A stretch of 64,000 bases of DNA, from assembly GCF_003390935.1 (NCBI RefSeq), contig NZ_QNQZ01000013.1, forward strand, positions 46,997 through 110,996. The letters are read 5' to 3'. The translations under genes were made by a program, and so were the position numbers. The notes beneath the pieces were generated by a model. It was not told the origin of the DNA and did no database searches. It saw only the letters and a list, made by a program, of their open reading frames with translations. Source of the stretch: Lewinella sp. IMCC34191. Its GTDB lineage: Bacteria; Bacteroidota; Bacteroidia; Chitinophagales; Saprospiraceae. Of this stretch, positions 16,490 to 24,719 are shown one piece after another; within the stretch, counting starts at the first letter, position 1; each line of letters begins with the position of its first letter.

Positions 16490-19400
16490 TCAGTTCAGCT
16501 GATCTTGACATGCTAAGAAGTTTTGGCAAAACACCTTCGTATATGGATGTTCCTCTCCGAGTGTTTTTTTAGACAAGAAGTATGCCTTTTCATAGTGAGG
16601 CAGCGCATCGCCAGCCCTGCCCAACGACTTTAGGCAGTGGGCGTAATTGTTGAGGGAGGTAAGCGTATCAGGGTGCTCCTCTCCGAGAACTTGCCTATTA
16701 AGCTGCAGCGCCCGTTCGTGGTGGGGCAGCGCCTCACCGGCCCGGCCCACGCTTTCCAGGCAGTGGGCGTAGTTGTTGAGAGAGGTAAGCGTATTAGGGT
16801 GCTCCTCTCCGAGAACTTGCCTATTAAGCTGCAGCGCCCGTTCATAGTGGGGTAGTGCCTCACCGGCACGGCCCACGCTTCCCAGGCATAGGGCATAGTT
16901 GTTGAGTGAGGATATGGTATCAGGGTGCTCCTTCCCGAGAACTTGCCTGCGAAGCTGCAGCGCCCGTTCGTGGTGGGGTAGTGCCTCACCGGCCCGGCCC
17001 ACGCTTCCCAGGCAGTAGGCGTAATTGTCGAGGGAGGTAAGCGTATTAGGGTGCTCCTCTCCGAGAACTTGCCTGCGAAGCTGCAGCGCCCGTTCGTGGT
17101 GGGGTAGTGCCTCACCGGTCCGGCCCACGCTTTCCAGGCAGTAGGCGTAATTGTTGAGGGAGGTAAGCGTATTAGGATGCTCCTCCCCGAGAACTTGCCT
17201 GCGAAGCTGCAGCGCCCGTTCGTGGTGGGGTAGTGCCTCACCGGCCCGGCCCACGCTTTCCAGGCAGTGGGCGTAATTGTTGAGGGAGGTAAGCGTATTA
17301 GGGTGCTCCTCCCCGAGAACTTGCCTGCGAAGCTGCAGCGCCCGTTCGTGGTGGAGTAGTGCCTCACCGGCCCGGCCCACGCTTTCCAGGCATTGGGCAT
17401 AGTTGTTGAGAGAGGATATGGTATCAGGGTGGTCCTCCCCGAGAACTTGCCTGCGAAGCTGCAACGCCCGTTCGTGGTGGGGTAGTGCCTCACCGGCCCG
17501 GCCCACGCTTCCCAGGCAGTGAGCGTAGTTGTTGAGGGAGGTAAGCGTTTCAGGATGCTCCTCCCCGAGAACTTGCCTGCTAAGCTGCAGCGCCCGTTCG
17601 TAGTGGGGTAGTGCCTCACCGGCCCGGCCCACACTTTCCAGGCAGTGAGCGTAGTTGTTGAGGGAGGTAAGCGTATTAGGGTGCTCCTCCCCGAGAACTT
17701 GCCTGCGAAGCTGCAGCGCCCGTTCGTAGTGGGGTAGTGCCTCACCGGCCCGGCCCACGCTTCCCAGACAGAGGGCGTAGTTGTTGAGGGAGGTAAGCGT
17801 ATTAGGATGCTCCTCCCCGAGAACTTGCCTGCGAAGCTGCAGCGCCCGTTCGTGGTGGGGCAGTGCCTCACCGGCCCGGCCCACGCTTCCCAGGCATTGG
17901 GCATAGTTACTGAGGGAGGTAAGCGTATTAGGGTGCTCCTCCCCAAGAATCGCCCGGAGATCATTGTAACTCTGTCCCCACAGATCTATTAACAATCCTT
18001 GCTGGCCAGAGTCAACAAAGGGTGTACAGTGTTTGACCAGCCATTGGAATCCAAATTCGGAACCAGAAAGCCTACGAGCTTGAAAAAAACCCGACTCTGC
18101 CGCGGAAAGGAGTTCAGAGCGAAAATCTTTTACCTCAGTGTTTTGTAATGTATGTTCAGCTTTCTTCAGTAAGTACTTTCTTGCGTTTTTTTGCGTCGCC
18201 CCGGCAAGAAAATCTTGGGCGATGGCATGGACATAGCTATTACTGTCCTCTGTTGTGAAGAGACTAAATCGCAATAATTTAAAAAATGAATCTTGATCAA
18301 CCGGATAGGCGGTCCCGAATTCCTGGATGAGTTCTCGGAACAGCGAATAATCAAAAAAACGCGTAGCACTAAGCACCTTCACTGCTGAGCGTTCATTCGG
18401 CTGTAGATAGGCCAAAAGGCGTTCCCCGATTTCTTCTATAGAACCAGCAAAGAGGGTCTTATCAACTGGGTCTTTAGTATTCAGTACTCCCTCCTCATAT
18501 AGGTCTACGGTAAGGTCGAGGAAAAAAGGGAGTCCCTCGTAATTCTCTAAGATTGTAGAGATCACCTCTTCAGGTAGTTGAGCCGATTCCAGAAAAAGAC
18601 GAGCATCTTCCAAAGCCAATTCACCAACAAGATGCTGTTCCAATAAATTACGCTCACTCCAATCTGGATCTCGATCGGCCCAATCCAACTTGCGCCTCCC
18701 CGCAATGACAGTGAGAACACCAGGTAATTGTCCAGCTAAATTCCGGACCCATGTATCTGTCCTAGCACCGGCATATTCACCTCTACCATAACTTTCCAAA
18801 GCTTCATAAGTATCAAAAAACAGAACCGCCGACCTTCCACTTTCTACGGCAGCTCTTAGGTCGGCTGCAAAGAAACCAATCAACCCATCCGTCATTTTAA
18901 GCGGATCATTCTGAAAGAGAAAAAAACGGAGATCACGGGTATTTTGAACGATAGTCCTCCTACGACGGAGATCCATATTTCGTGATACTACGTTTCCCAA
19001 CTTAAAGATCTTGTCGACGTATGGTATTTCCTCGAGAGCTGGTAAAAACATCTCTCGGTTGAACCCCTTCACCGCAAATCGATCAGCCAGGTTACGGAGG
19101 ACCTCGGGGGGCTCTTGAAAATTTAGGCACGCATAATAATGTGCGTAAGCAATGTCAAAGGTTGGTAGTGTGAGACCACCTGATTCGACCAAAGAATTTC
19201 GTAGGGCAAGAAGTGCATTGGCTGGCTGAAGCTCATCACTAATCTGGAAATTGACTTGCCCCCACGCAGGCCCAAGCTCATCACTCCCTGGCCGGATCAT
19301 GGCCCTCTTATCCCTGAGCTGCTTTTGAAGTTCCGTTAGAAGAGCGGACTTACCAATGCCTCCCAATCCATAGAATGAGAGTACGCTCTGGAGTTTTGGA

Positions 19401-19534
19401 TCCAAGTTCTTGTACCGGTTCCAAAATGCTGACTGAAAGGCTTTGCGATCCGTAAAGGTGCGAGTTGCTTGCTCGGGTTTCGGATTGGGAGAAGTGTAAT
19501 CAGGAGGCATATGGGCAAGATAATGATCAGCCAT
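16490..19534 (-). CDS. STAND/NB-ARC-like NTPase with eleven TPR units
   Basis: 1014 residues. The NTPase module starts almost at the N-terminus: Walker A GLGGIGKSALL at 56-66, Walker B-like AVLFFDTYEAL near 235, a TVIAGRRKL sensor-type strand and an ENYEGLPFFLDL segment corresponding to the GLPLAL motif of NB-ARC proteins. From about residue 530 follow eleven 42-residue TPR units of kinesin-light-chain type (LGEEHPNTLTSLNNYA-CL-SVGRAGEALPH-ERALQL-RQV). Such proteins act as ligand-sensing switches in signalling and phage defence. No effector domain is fused, so a partner may supply it; the divergent membrane protein at 19658 is a candidate. The gene is bracketed by dif-like sites at 16431 and 19579. 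Confidence 0.85.
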   Translation of the reverse strand: MADHYLAHMPPDYTSPNPKPEQATRTFTDRKAFQSAFWNRYKNLDPKLQSVLSFYGLGGIGKSALLTELQKQLRDKRAMIRPGSDELGPAWGQVNFQISDELQPANALLALRNSLVESGGLTLPTFDIAYAHYYACLNFQEPPEVLRNLADRFAVKGFNREMFLPALEEIPYVDKIFKLGNVVSRNMDLRRRRTIVQNTRDLRFFLFQNDPLKMTDGLIGFFAADLRAAVESGRSAVLFFDTYEALESYGRGEYAGARTDTWVRNLAGQLPGVLTVIAGRRKLDWADRDPDWSERNLLEQHLVGELALEDARLFLESAQLPEEVISTILENYEGLPFFLDLTVDLYEEGVLNTKDPVDKTLFAGSIEEIGERLLAYLQPNERSAVKVLSATRFFDYSLFRELIQEFGTAYPVDQDSFFKLLRFSLFTTEDSNSYVHAIAQDFLAGATQKNARKYLLKKAEHTLQNTEVKDFRSELLSAAESGFFQARRLSGSEFGFQWLVKHCTPFVDSGQQGLLIDLWGQSYNDLRAILGEEHPNTLTSLSNYAQCLGSVGRAGEALPHHERALQLRRQVLGEEHPNTLTSLNNYALCLGSVGRAGEALPHYERALQLRRQVLGEEHPNTLTSLNNYAHCLESVGRAGEALPHYERALQLSRQVLGEEHPETLTSLNNYAHCLGSVGRAGEALPHHERALQLRRQVLGEDHPDTISSLNNYAQCLESVGRAGEALLHHERALQLRRQVLGEEHPNTLTSLNNYAHCLESVGRAGEALPHHERALQLRRQVLGEEHPNTLTSLNNYAYCLESVGRTGEALPHHERALQLRRQVLGEEHPNTLTSLDNYAYCLGSVGRAGEALPHHERALQLRRQVLGKEHPDTISSLNNYALCLGSVGRAGEALPHYERALQLNRQVLGEEHPNTLTSLNNYAHCLESVGRAGEALPHHERALQLNRQVLGEEHPDTLTSLNNYAHCLKSLGRAGDALPHYEKAYFLSKKTLGEEHPYTKVFCQNFLACQDQLN
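16560..17945 (-). repeat. Eleven near-identical 126-bp coding repeats (TPR array)
   Basis: Unit of 126 bp = 42 codons, present about eleven times without interruption and differing at only a few positions, mostly in the codons for HPNT/HPDT/HPET, CLGS/CLES and HHE/HYE. DNA identity is far above what protein function needs, so the array is young or homogenised and likely to vary in length between strains. Every unit is in frame. Confidence 0.93.
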
Positions 19535-19578
19535 GGCTTCTTTGGGAATAACCTACCAGACAGCTTTCCGAGTTAGCA

Positions 19579-19606
19579 CGAAACAAACTGGGTAATAGTG
19601 TTTCAG
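19579..19606 (+). other. dif-like recombination site C
   Basis: 28 bp: left arm cgaaacaaact, spacer gggtaa, right arm tagtgtttcag. It lies 44 bases upstream of the STAND-TPR start and 51 bases upstream of the divergent pentapeptide-repeat gene. Together with site B it forms a direct repeat pair that would excise a circle of about 3.15 kb carrying only the STAND gene. Confidence 0.6.
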
Positions 19607-19657
19607 GCATCTAACTATCTAAAGCTAACTTGTACCATCCAACAATTAAGTTGATTT

Positions 19658-20989
19658 ATGAATAGTCGTGATTCCCAACATTCTGCATCAGGACAAGACG
19701 ACAAATTAGATAAGATCGAATCCAAACTACACCAACTCGAACTCAACCTACTCGAGCAAGAGCACCGACGTATGTCGTCTGCCTACAAAGCAGTAAAGAA
19801 TATTTACGATTACGACGGGACAAAGGTCAGCTATGACAGGGCTATCGCATCATTAAAAGGAGTTTTGAATGCTTGGTTAATCCCTAAAATAGCTGGAACT
19901 ATCATTCTTACTCTGGGCGGATTGTTTACTACGTATGTAGCAGTTCAAACTCTGTGGGAGTTGCAAGAGCAAAATGAGCGATTCAGTGAGCAAAATGAGT
20001 TATTCCGACAACAAAACTTGCAACAAATAATCGCGGCAAACAGTGAGTTGGCTAGTACCTTGATAGCGGATCTATATGAGGCAAGGCAAGCTGAACGTCT
20101 TTCTGAAAAGTCAGAGTGGGATGTACCTATAGTACTTTTGAACAGGATTGCTATGGTTGCAAACGCTTTAAAGCCCTACGATTCTATCACAATAATTGAG
20201 CCTTGGTATCCTATTGATGAACGATGGGAAAATGACACAGTCATAAAGGAGACTAAGTATTGGCTTAGTAGAGAAAGAGGACAATTACTAGCCTCTCTCA
20301 TTGCACTCAATGTGAGATTCCCATTAACGCCCAATCCAAATTTTGAGCGTAGCTATCTTGAGCCAAGCATCCATAACCATGCTAACTTGGAGGAAGCTAA
20401 CTTAGCAGATTCCTACTTGGGACACTCATATTTTTTTGGATCTAACTTCACGGAGGCTGACCTTCGCCGGTGTATTTTGGACTTTGCGACGTTTCAAGGT
20501 TCTAATTTCACACAAGCTAACTTAAAGGCAGCTTCGGTAGTGGAGACGTCCATTCAGCCTAATATCTTAACCTCCAGTACGAAGGTTTCATCAATAAAAG
20601 AGATATACGACAGGACTATGGATGGTGCCAGTACCTGGAATTCGTATTTTAGAGCTGCCAAAGGATCATCTTCACAGATATTTATTGACCCTAGATATGG
20701 AAAGGATGAAAAAGATCCTAGGTTCTTTTTAGGAAGAAACCTGTTCCTAAACGCCAACTTGGAAAACATAGACTTCACTGAATCCAAAAGATTAGATGTA
20801 GAGTCATTGCTTGAAGCTTCTATGCAGGCTCCAATACCTGGAATTCGCCTGCTTGATAGCTTAAGGAAACAATATGAAGACGTTTTGAGCGATTCGCTTT
20901 ACAAAACTGCCCCTGTTTACATGAAGCGATATAACCGGGAGCACTTTGAATTCTGGAGCGAAAGGCATGAGCTACGAGATTCTTCTTAG
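19658..20989 (+). CDS. Membrane-anchored coiled-coil / pentapeptide-repeat protein
   Basis: 443 residues. A charged coiled-coil N-terminus (DKLDKIESKLHQLELNLLEQEHRR) is followed by one strong membrane helix (IPKIAGTIILTLGGLFTTYVAVQTLW, about 80-105), a second coiled-coil (LQEQNERFSEQNELFRQQNLQQ) and a pentapeptide-repeat stretch (ANLEEANLADSYLGHSYFFGSNFTEADLRRCILDFATF, about 245-285 and again near 360). It is divergent from the STAND-TPR gene, separated only by a 123-bp gap with site C. It could be a membrane effector or anchor for that NTPase; this pairing is inference. The base composition is AT-rich compared with the tra region. Confidence 0.65.
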   Translation: MNSRDSQHSASGQDDKLDKIESKLHQLELNLLEQEHRRMSSAYKAVKNIYDYDGTKVSYDRAIASLKGVLNAWLIPKIAGTIILTLGGLFTTYVAVQTLWELQEQNERFSEQNELFRQQNLQQIIAANSELASTLIADLYEARQAERLSEKSEWDVPIVLLNRIAMVANALKPYDSITIIEPWYPIDERWENDTVIKETKYWLSRERGQLLASLIALNVRFPLTPNPNFERSYLEPSIHNHANLEEANLADSYLGHSYFFGSNFTEADLRRCILDFATFQGSNFTQANLKAASVVETSIQPNILTSSTKVSSIKEIYDRTMDGASTWNSYFRAAKGSSSQIFIDPRYGKDEKDPRFFLGRNLFLNANLENIDFTESKRLDVESLLEASMQAPIPGIRLLDSLRKQYEDVLSDSLYKTAPVYMKRYNREHFEFWSERHELRDSS

Positions 20990-21020
20990 AGTGGGCCAAC
21001 TTTATGACGGTCTCCTTTTC

Positions 21021-21272
21021 CTAATCCAAGCAAATACAGCCATCCGGCAACCGCCGATAGCAAGTAGGACAGATTCTAACTGCCCGCTCTAGTTGACCTA
21101 CCCGTGGTTCAACTAGTCGCCGGCGAACTGGCATCTGAATCTCGATGTGGATCTCACCGATCGGCTCTCCTTCTTTTCCGTACCGCTCCACCTTCCAGGG
21201 GTCACCGGGTTCGTCTGCGTTGTCAAGGGCAAAGAGACGTTCATATTCGGTATCTGATTTCTGCTCTGGCAT
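21021..21272 (-). CDS. Small protein with C-terminal zinc-ribbon-like Cys cluster
   Basis: 83 residues. The N-terminal half is acidic; a basic stretch (PVRRRLVEPRVGQLERAVR) leads to ICPTCYRRLPDGCICLD, with four Cys in CxxC...CxC arrangement that could bind zinc. Convergent with the pentapeptide-repeat gene and probably the last gene of the minus-strand plasmid set 25576 to 21021. Function unknown. Confidence 0.5.
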   Translation of the reverse strand: MPEQKSDTEYERLFALDNADEPGDPWKVERYGKEGEPIGEIHIEIQMPVRRRLVEPRVGQLERAVRICPTCYRRLPDGCICLD

Positions 21273-21357
21273 AGGTGAAAGGTGTTTTGTTGTAGGTGTA
21301 GTCTATACGAACTCTGGAATGTAAGTCATTCAGTGCTGGGTGAAAGCTAACCCCAGC

Positions 21358-22380
21358 TTAAAGACCTCCAGTTGCCCAGGCTTGAATGGCTAACAGAACA
21401 AATGGTAAAGTGGCTAGTCCCAGGGCGATGATTCGCCTATCTGTAGTACGGATCGGAGTACGGCGAAACTTGTAGAGTAAGTAGAACCATAGGCTGCTAC
21501 CAATAATTAGGAGCAGTCCGACCGTGAACCGTAATGGATGATTCTGCAGGAAGGTAAAAACGTCTTCACGCCGCAGGGCACTACCAACGTAGCCAACACT
21601 GTATGCGAAGACAGCAATTAAAACAAACAGTAGCATCCAGAAGAACAAATGCACGAAGAACTCCCACCATCGGTGCCCGTACGTTGACTGTACGGCATAG
21701 AGCGTATATAGAAAACTAATAGCGGAACCCATCCATAGAAGGTTCACCAATTCAATCGGGCTATCGGCAAGGATAAGCCATAGTGGGGTTAGGAAGATAG
21801 CCAGAATAGTGGCATGGCTGTACACGTAAAGTGAGGCAACTATTGACTCCGGAAGGTTATAGGTGTTGCGTGGATAAAACCATCGGTGGCCAAAGGCGGC
21901 TAGTGGAATCGAGGCTACAAATACGGCCGAGTAATATTTAATTGACAGCCGTACACCTGTCCTCCAAAAATGGGCCACTCTGGCGTTGCTCTTCCGTAAC
22001 TTATCTACTTCCTCGGAACTTAGCGAATAGCGGGCCTGACGTGCCGCTAAGTCCTCCTCCAAGCCCTCAACGAAACCCGTCTCGAGACCGCTGAGAATGG
22101 TTTCGGCCACAGCACCGCTGAACCAGTACTGAACGATGAAGAACACCGCTGCGCTAATTGATAATACGAATCCAAGATATCGGGTAGGCCGGATGAAACG
22201 ACTTCGATCCCCACTCAGGTAAGCCTGCACTACTCGGCGAGGATGCAAAGTGAGTTGAACGATAGTTCCTAAGACACCTCGATCAGTATCGGTGAAGTCC
22301 CTTAGAAAATCAGCCGTGAGTTGCCTAACGGTGAGGCGGGACTTGTTCTTATTCGAATCGGGTAGGTGAGGGGCTTCCAT
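21358..22380 (-). CDS. DUF3667-like membrane protein
   Basis: 340 residues. The N-terminal soluble part LTADFLRDFTDTDRGVLGTIVQLTLHPRRVVQAYLSGDRSRFIRPTRYLGFVLSISAAVFF matches the pattern of DUF3667 proteins (long first-domain helix, HPxxVxxxYLxGxRxRxxxPxxYL, then membrane spans). At least six hydrophobic segments follow the first. An extra loop of about 50 residues (ETGFVEGLEEDLAARQARYSLSSEEVDKLRK) sits between spans one and two. Function of the family is not established. Why a plasmid carries it is not clear. Confidence 0.65.
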   Translation of the reverse strand: MEAPHLPDSNKNKSRLTVRQLTADFLRDFTDTDRGVLGTIVQLTLHPRRVVQAYLSGDRSRFIRPTRYLGFVLSISAAVFFIVQYWFSGAVAETILSGLETGFVEGLEEDLAARQARYSLSSEEVDKLRKSNARVAHFWRTGVRLSIKYYSAVFVASIPLAAFGHRWFYPRNTYNLPESIVASLYVYSHATILAIFLTPLWLILADSPIELVNLLWMGSAISFLYTLYAVQSTYGHRWWEFFVHLFFWMLLFVLIAVFAYSVGYVGSALRREDVFTFLQNHPLRFTVGLLLIIGSSLWFYLLYKFRRTPIRTTDRRIIALGLATLPFVLLAIQAWATGGL

Positions 22381-22601
22381 TTACGGGTAGGTGATCGGTG
22401 GCAAAAGCAACCTTCAATTTCGGCTTCGTCGGACACATAAGCATCTGCCCTGCGTTTCGGCCACCGCGGATAGCAAAAAGAATTGATTATCCTCCGTGTG
22501 AGGAATTTTTCAAAAAACGATCTAAAGTAGCAACTTCCTTCGGACCAGCCGATATGACACCTGAAATATTCAGGGAAAGGCTCAGGGAGAGAAAAACGTT
22601 A

Positions 22602-23489
22602 CTATCTTTTGATCTCTCCTGGCAAAGTTTGCGGCCGCAGCTTGGATACTATGCGATTGAATCGCTGCCGCGTGTCTTCGCTCTTCCAGGTCAAATGAAC
22701 GGTTTCGGAGTAAATTCGAAAGGTGAAAAACTGACTTTCACCCTCGCAGCTTGACCGAACTACTCTGTCGATGCAATTCACTGTACTGCCAGCGTAGGAG
22801 TACGTTTTACCGGTCAAGAAACACAGGGCTTTGTCAATATCGTGGAGCCGGTCAGCGGCGTAGTTGAGGGTCGCCGGTCTGGTCAGGATCACTTTCTTGC
22901 CAACGGCGTATGCATCGTTGGTCGCGTACTTACCGCGCCGGCCCACTCGGTTGCGAGCGTTGCTGGTTAGATGGCCGAAGGCATCTAGAATTAACTCTTG
23001 GTGTACCGCCACCCAAGATTTGCCGATCTGTTCCAGAACGACTAGAACATTCTCGTAGGTGACCGGCAGGGAAAGTGTACTGATTATCTCCTTCTCCATC
23101 TTCTCTTGCCGCTTCGAACTAACCCGATCCAGCAACCCCGTTCGCTGAATCAGCGCCTGCCACGTCTTTGCCTTCAGTTCCTCGTAAATCGGGCTCGTGG
23201 ATCCGGTTTTTAGATCGTTCGTTGTCGTTCGGTAGCCCAGGCGGATACCTCCTACAATACCGATTGAAGCAATGCCCTTGGCCATGCTATCGGCCCGCCG
23301 CTGTATTTCTGCGTAGTCCGCTAGGGTCTGATTGTAAATACCGATGATGCGCCGAACTTCATCCGGACGGGCGAGTGCTTGTAGGGTTGGTAGGTTGATT
23401 GACATGTCTAGCTTTTTACCTGGATGGGGTTGACTGTCCGCTGGGGCAATTCTAAAAGGGTCGAATTCGACCCTTTTAGAATTATCCAT
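22602..23489 (-). CDS. DUF4942-like plasmid protein with a palindrome at its 5' end
   Basis: 295 residues if started at 23489, where an AAGGAAGG run lies a few bases upstream; a start at 23405 (MSINLPTLQ) would give 267 residues and remove the palindromic codons. The helical body (IQRTGLLDRVSSKRQEKMEKEIISTLSLPVTYENVLVVLEQIGKSWVAVHQELILDAFGHLTS) and the later YAVGKKVILTR resemble DUF4942 proteins found on plasmids and in phages, often beside methylase genes. Function unproven. Codons 3-14 (NSKRVEFDPFRI) are a perfect 36-bp palindrome. Confidence 0.6.
   Translation of the reverse strand: MDNSKRVEFDPFRIAPADSQPHPGKKLDMSINLPTLQALARPDEVRRIIGIYNQTLADYAEIQRRADSMAKGIASIGIVGGIRLGYRTTTNDLKTGSTSPIYEELKAKTWQALIQRTGLLDRVSSKRQEKMEKEIISTLSLPVTYENVLVVLEQIGKSWVAVHQELILDAFGHLTSNARNRVGRRGKYATNDAYAVGKKVILTRPATLNYAADRLHDIDKALCFLTGKTYSYAGSTVNCIDRVVRSSCEGESQFFTFRIYSETVHLTWKSEDTRQRFNRIVSKLRPQTLPGEIKR
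23448..23483. repeat. 36-bp perfect palindrome at 5' end of DUF4942-like gene
   Basis: The centre is GGTCGAATTCGACC, extended on both sides by aattctaaaag and cttttagaatt without any mismatch. It shares the 12-bp core GTCGAATTCGAC with the palindrome inside the KilA-N gene at 14683-14712. It lies six bases into the longer reading frame, or in the leader if the start is at 23405. Confidence 0.9.
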
Positions 23490-23494
23490 TTGGA

Positions 23495-23526
23495 CCTTCC
23501 TTCACCCCTCAGCAGGTGAAGGAAGG
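23495..23526 (-). promoter_or_regulatory. 12-bp hairpin sequestering the DUF4942 ribosome site
   Basis: Arms ccttccttcacc (23495-23506) and ggtgaaggaagg (23515-23526) are perfect complements with an 8-base loop. On the minus strand the second arm contains the only purine-rich ribosome-site-like run before the ATG at 23489. It therefore could act as an RNA switch or as a terminator of the upstream gene ending at 23543. No U-run follows, so translational control seems likelier. Confidence 0.5.
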
Positions 23527-23542
23527 CCGCGGCAGCGGTGAT

Positions 23543-24067
23543 TTAGATTCCGTACTTGTTCACTTCGTCCCACTGGGCTTCGAGATCCTCGAAAGTGGAA
23601 AATTTGAGTGCGGCAATCTGGCGCACGGTTCGCAGTGATGCGGTCGCCGGCAGACGGTAGGTTCTTCGCTCGCCCTGGCACCGCATCTCGAACAGAAAGT
23701 CTTTGGCCATTCGATTACGTAGACCCTGGGCTTCGGCTAAATGGGTTACGTCTCCGCTCTCACGGTATCGTTCCAGTGCGGCAAAGTATAGAGGGTAACG
23801 GCCGTACTTCTTCAGGCCGATCTTCTTGCTTCGGACGGACTTGCTTTTGCGGGTGGGCCGGGCAATGATTTCCTGAACCTCTGCCAGAGTTACCTCCGGA
23901 AACTCGCTGCGCATCAGTTCGACGGCAAATAGGGGTGCCTTCTTAGATAGTCGTTTTGCTACCCGTCGTTTGCGTTGGCTCCGGCGCCGGTAAAACTGTT
24001 CCAGCGTGATTGCTTCGTATTGCGACGGCTGCAGGGCCGGAAGGGTGATGTTGTACTGCGGACCCAT
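23543..24067 (-). CDS. Basic hypothetical protein
   Basis: 174 residues, strongly basic in the first half (RRRSQRKRRVAKRLSKK, then RPTRKSKSVRSKK). No family recognised. Basic segments suggest nucleic-acid binding. Its first 109 bases overlap the end of the preceding minus-strand gene in another frame; the clear ATG and the conventional composition favour this gene being real, with the other one's tail doubtful. Confidence 0.55.
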   Translation of the reverse strand: MGPQYNITLPALQPSQYEAITLEQFYRRRSQRKRRVAKRLSKKAPLFAVELMRSEFPEVTLAEVQEIIARPTRKSKSVRSKKIGLKKYGRYPLYFAALERYRESGDVTHLAEAQGLRNRMAKDFLFEMRCQGERRTYRLPATASLRTVRQIAALKFSTFEDLEAQWDEVNKYGI

Positions 24068-24534
24068 AGGGGATAGTCCTTTTCCATTCCCTCCTTCTCG
24101 ATGCAGTGACGGACGTTACCGATAATCTCCAGCTGGTCGGATTCGGCCAGCTTCGCAAATGCCATTATGATCAGGTAATGGTATCGATTCCCATCGGGCG
24201 TGTCAAGTCCGTACTGTCCTTGTAGATACTCGTAGAGTTCCGCCGTTCCTTCTGGATCGTACAAATCGTGTTTGAGTAGCTGGGCGAAGGTGATGGTATT
24301 GGGGGAGGCTTCCTGGTTATTTAGTCCCTCCGTAATTTCTTCAGCGCTTAACATCTGGTAGTCCTCGTTGATGCAATACTGCATTTCCTCGGCGATGGCT
24401 ACCTGATCGGCCTCGGGTAGTTTGGCAATCTCCTCGATGAGGAGATTATGGTACAACTGATTTCCCGGGGTCTGGATCCCGTGATCCTCTTGCAACTGGT
24501 CGTAAAATTCGGCGGTGCCGGTGAAATCATACAT
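23959..24534 (-). CDS. Hypothetical protein with two internal repeats, 3' end uncertain
   Basis: 191 residues. It contains two copies of a module of about 65 residues: GTAEFYDQLQEDHGIQTPGNQLYH... and GTAELYEYLQGQYGLDTPDGNRYH..., each ending with an AExxYCIN or NVRHCIEKE helix, so it arose by internal duplication. After HCIEKEGMEKDYPLW the sequence turns into a Ser/Arg/Thr-rich tail lying over the next gene in another frame. That tail is probably either a true overlap or the result of a frameshift. No family recognised; plasmid accessory protein. Confidence 0.5.
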   Translation of the reverse strand: MYDFTGTAEFYDQLQEDHGIQTPGNQLYHNLLIEEIAKLPEADQVAIAEEMQYCINEDYQMLSAEEITEGLNNQEASPNTITFAQLLKHDLYDPEGTAELYEYLQGQYGLDTPDGNRYHYLIIMAFAKLAESDQLEIIGNVRHCIEKEGMEKDYPLWVRSTTSPFRPCSRRNTKQSRWNSFTGAGANANDG

Positions 24535-24719
24535 TGAATACTGTAGAAGTTCCTGAATGCGCTAGGTAACCGTTAAGGTTTTCATGATGCTATGCTATTG
24601 TGGTTAGCTACCGCTGGCACGGTAGGGGGGTTATTTGACTGCCTTACTAAGTTACAAATTATTCAAGTAACAAACAATCTATTTACAATAATAATGGACC
24701 ATAATTTTATTGTCAGGGC

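Noticed and set aside
16560..17945. CRISPR or minisatellite interpretation of the 126-bp repeats
   Set aside because: Units are contiguous, in frame and encode a known TPR pattern.
16630..17964. 444-residue second minus-strand frame over the TPR array
   Set aside because: The repeats (PTTNGRCSFAGKFSGRS) arise from reading the 126-bp TPR units in another frame; no start signal and no family.
22398..22754. 118-residue plus-strand frame
   Set aside because: It overlaps the end of the well-supported minus-strand DUF4942-like gene and has no family resemblance.
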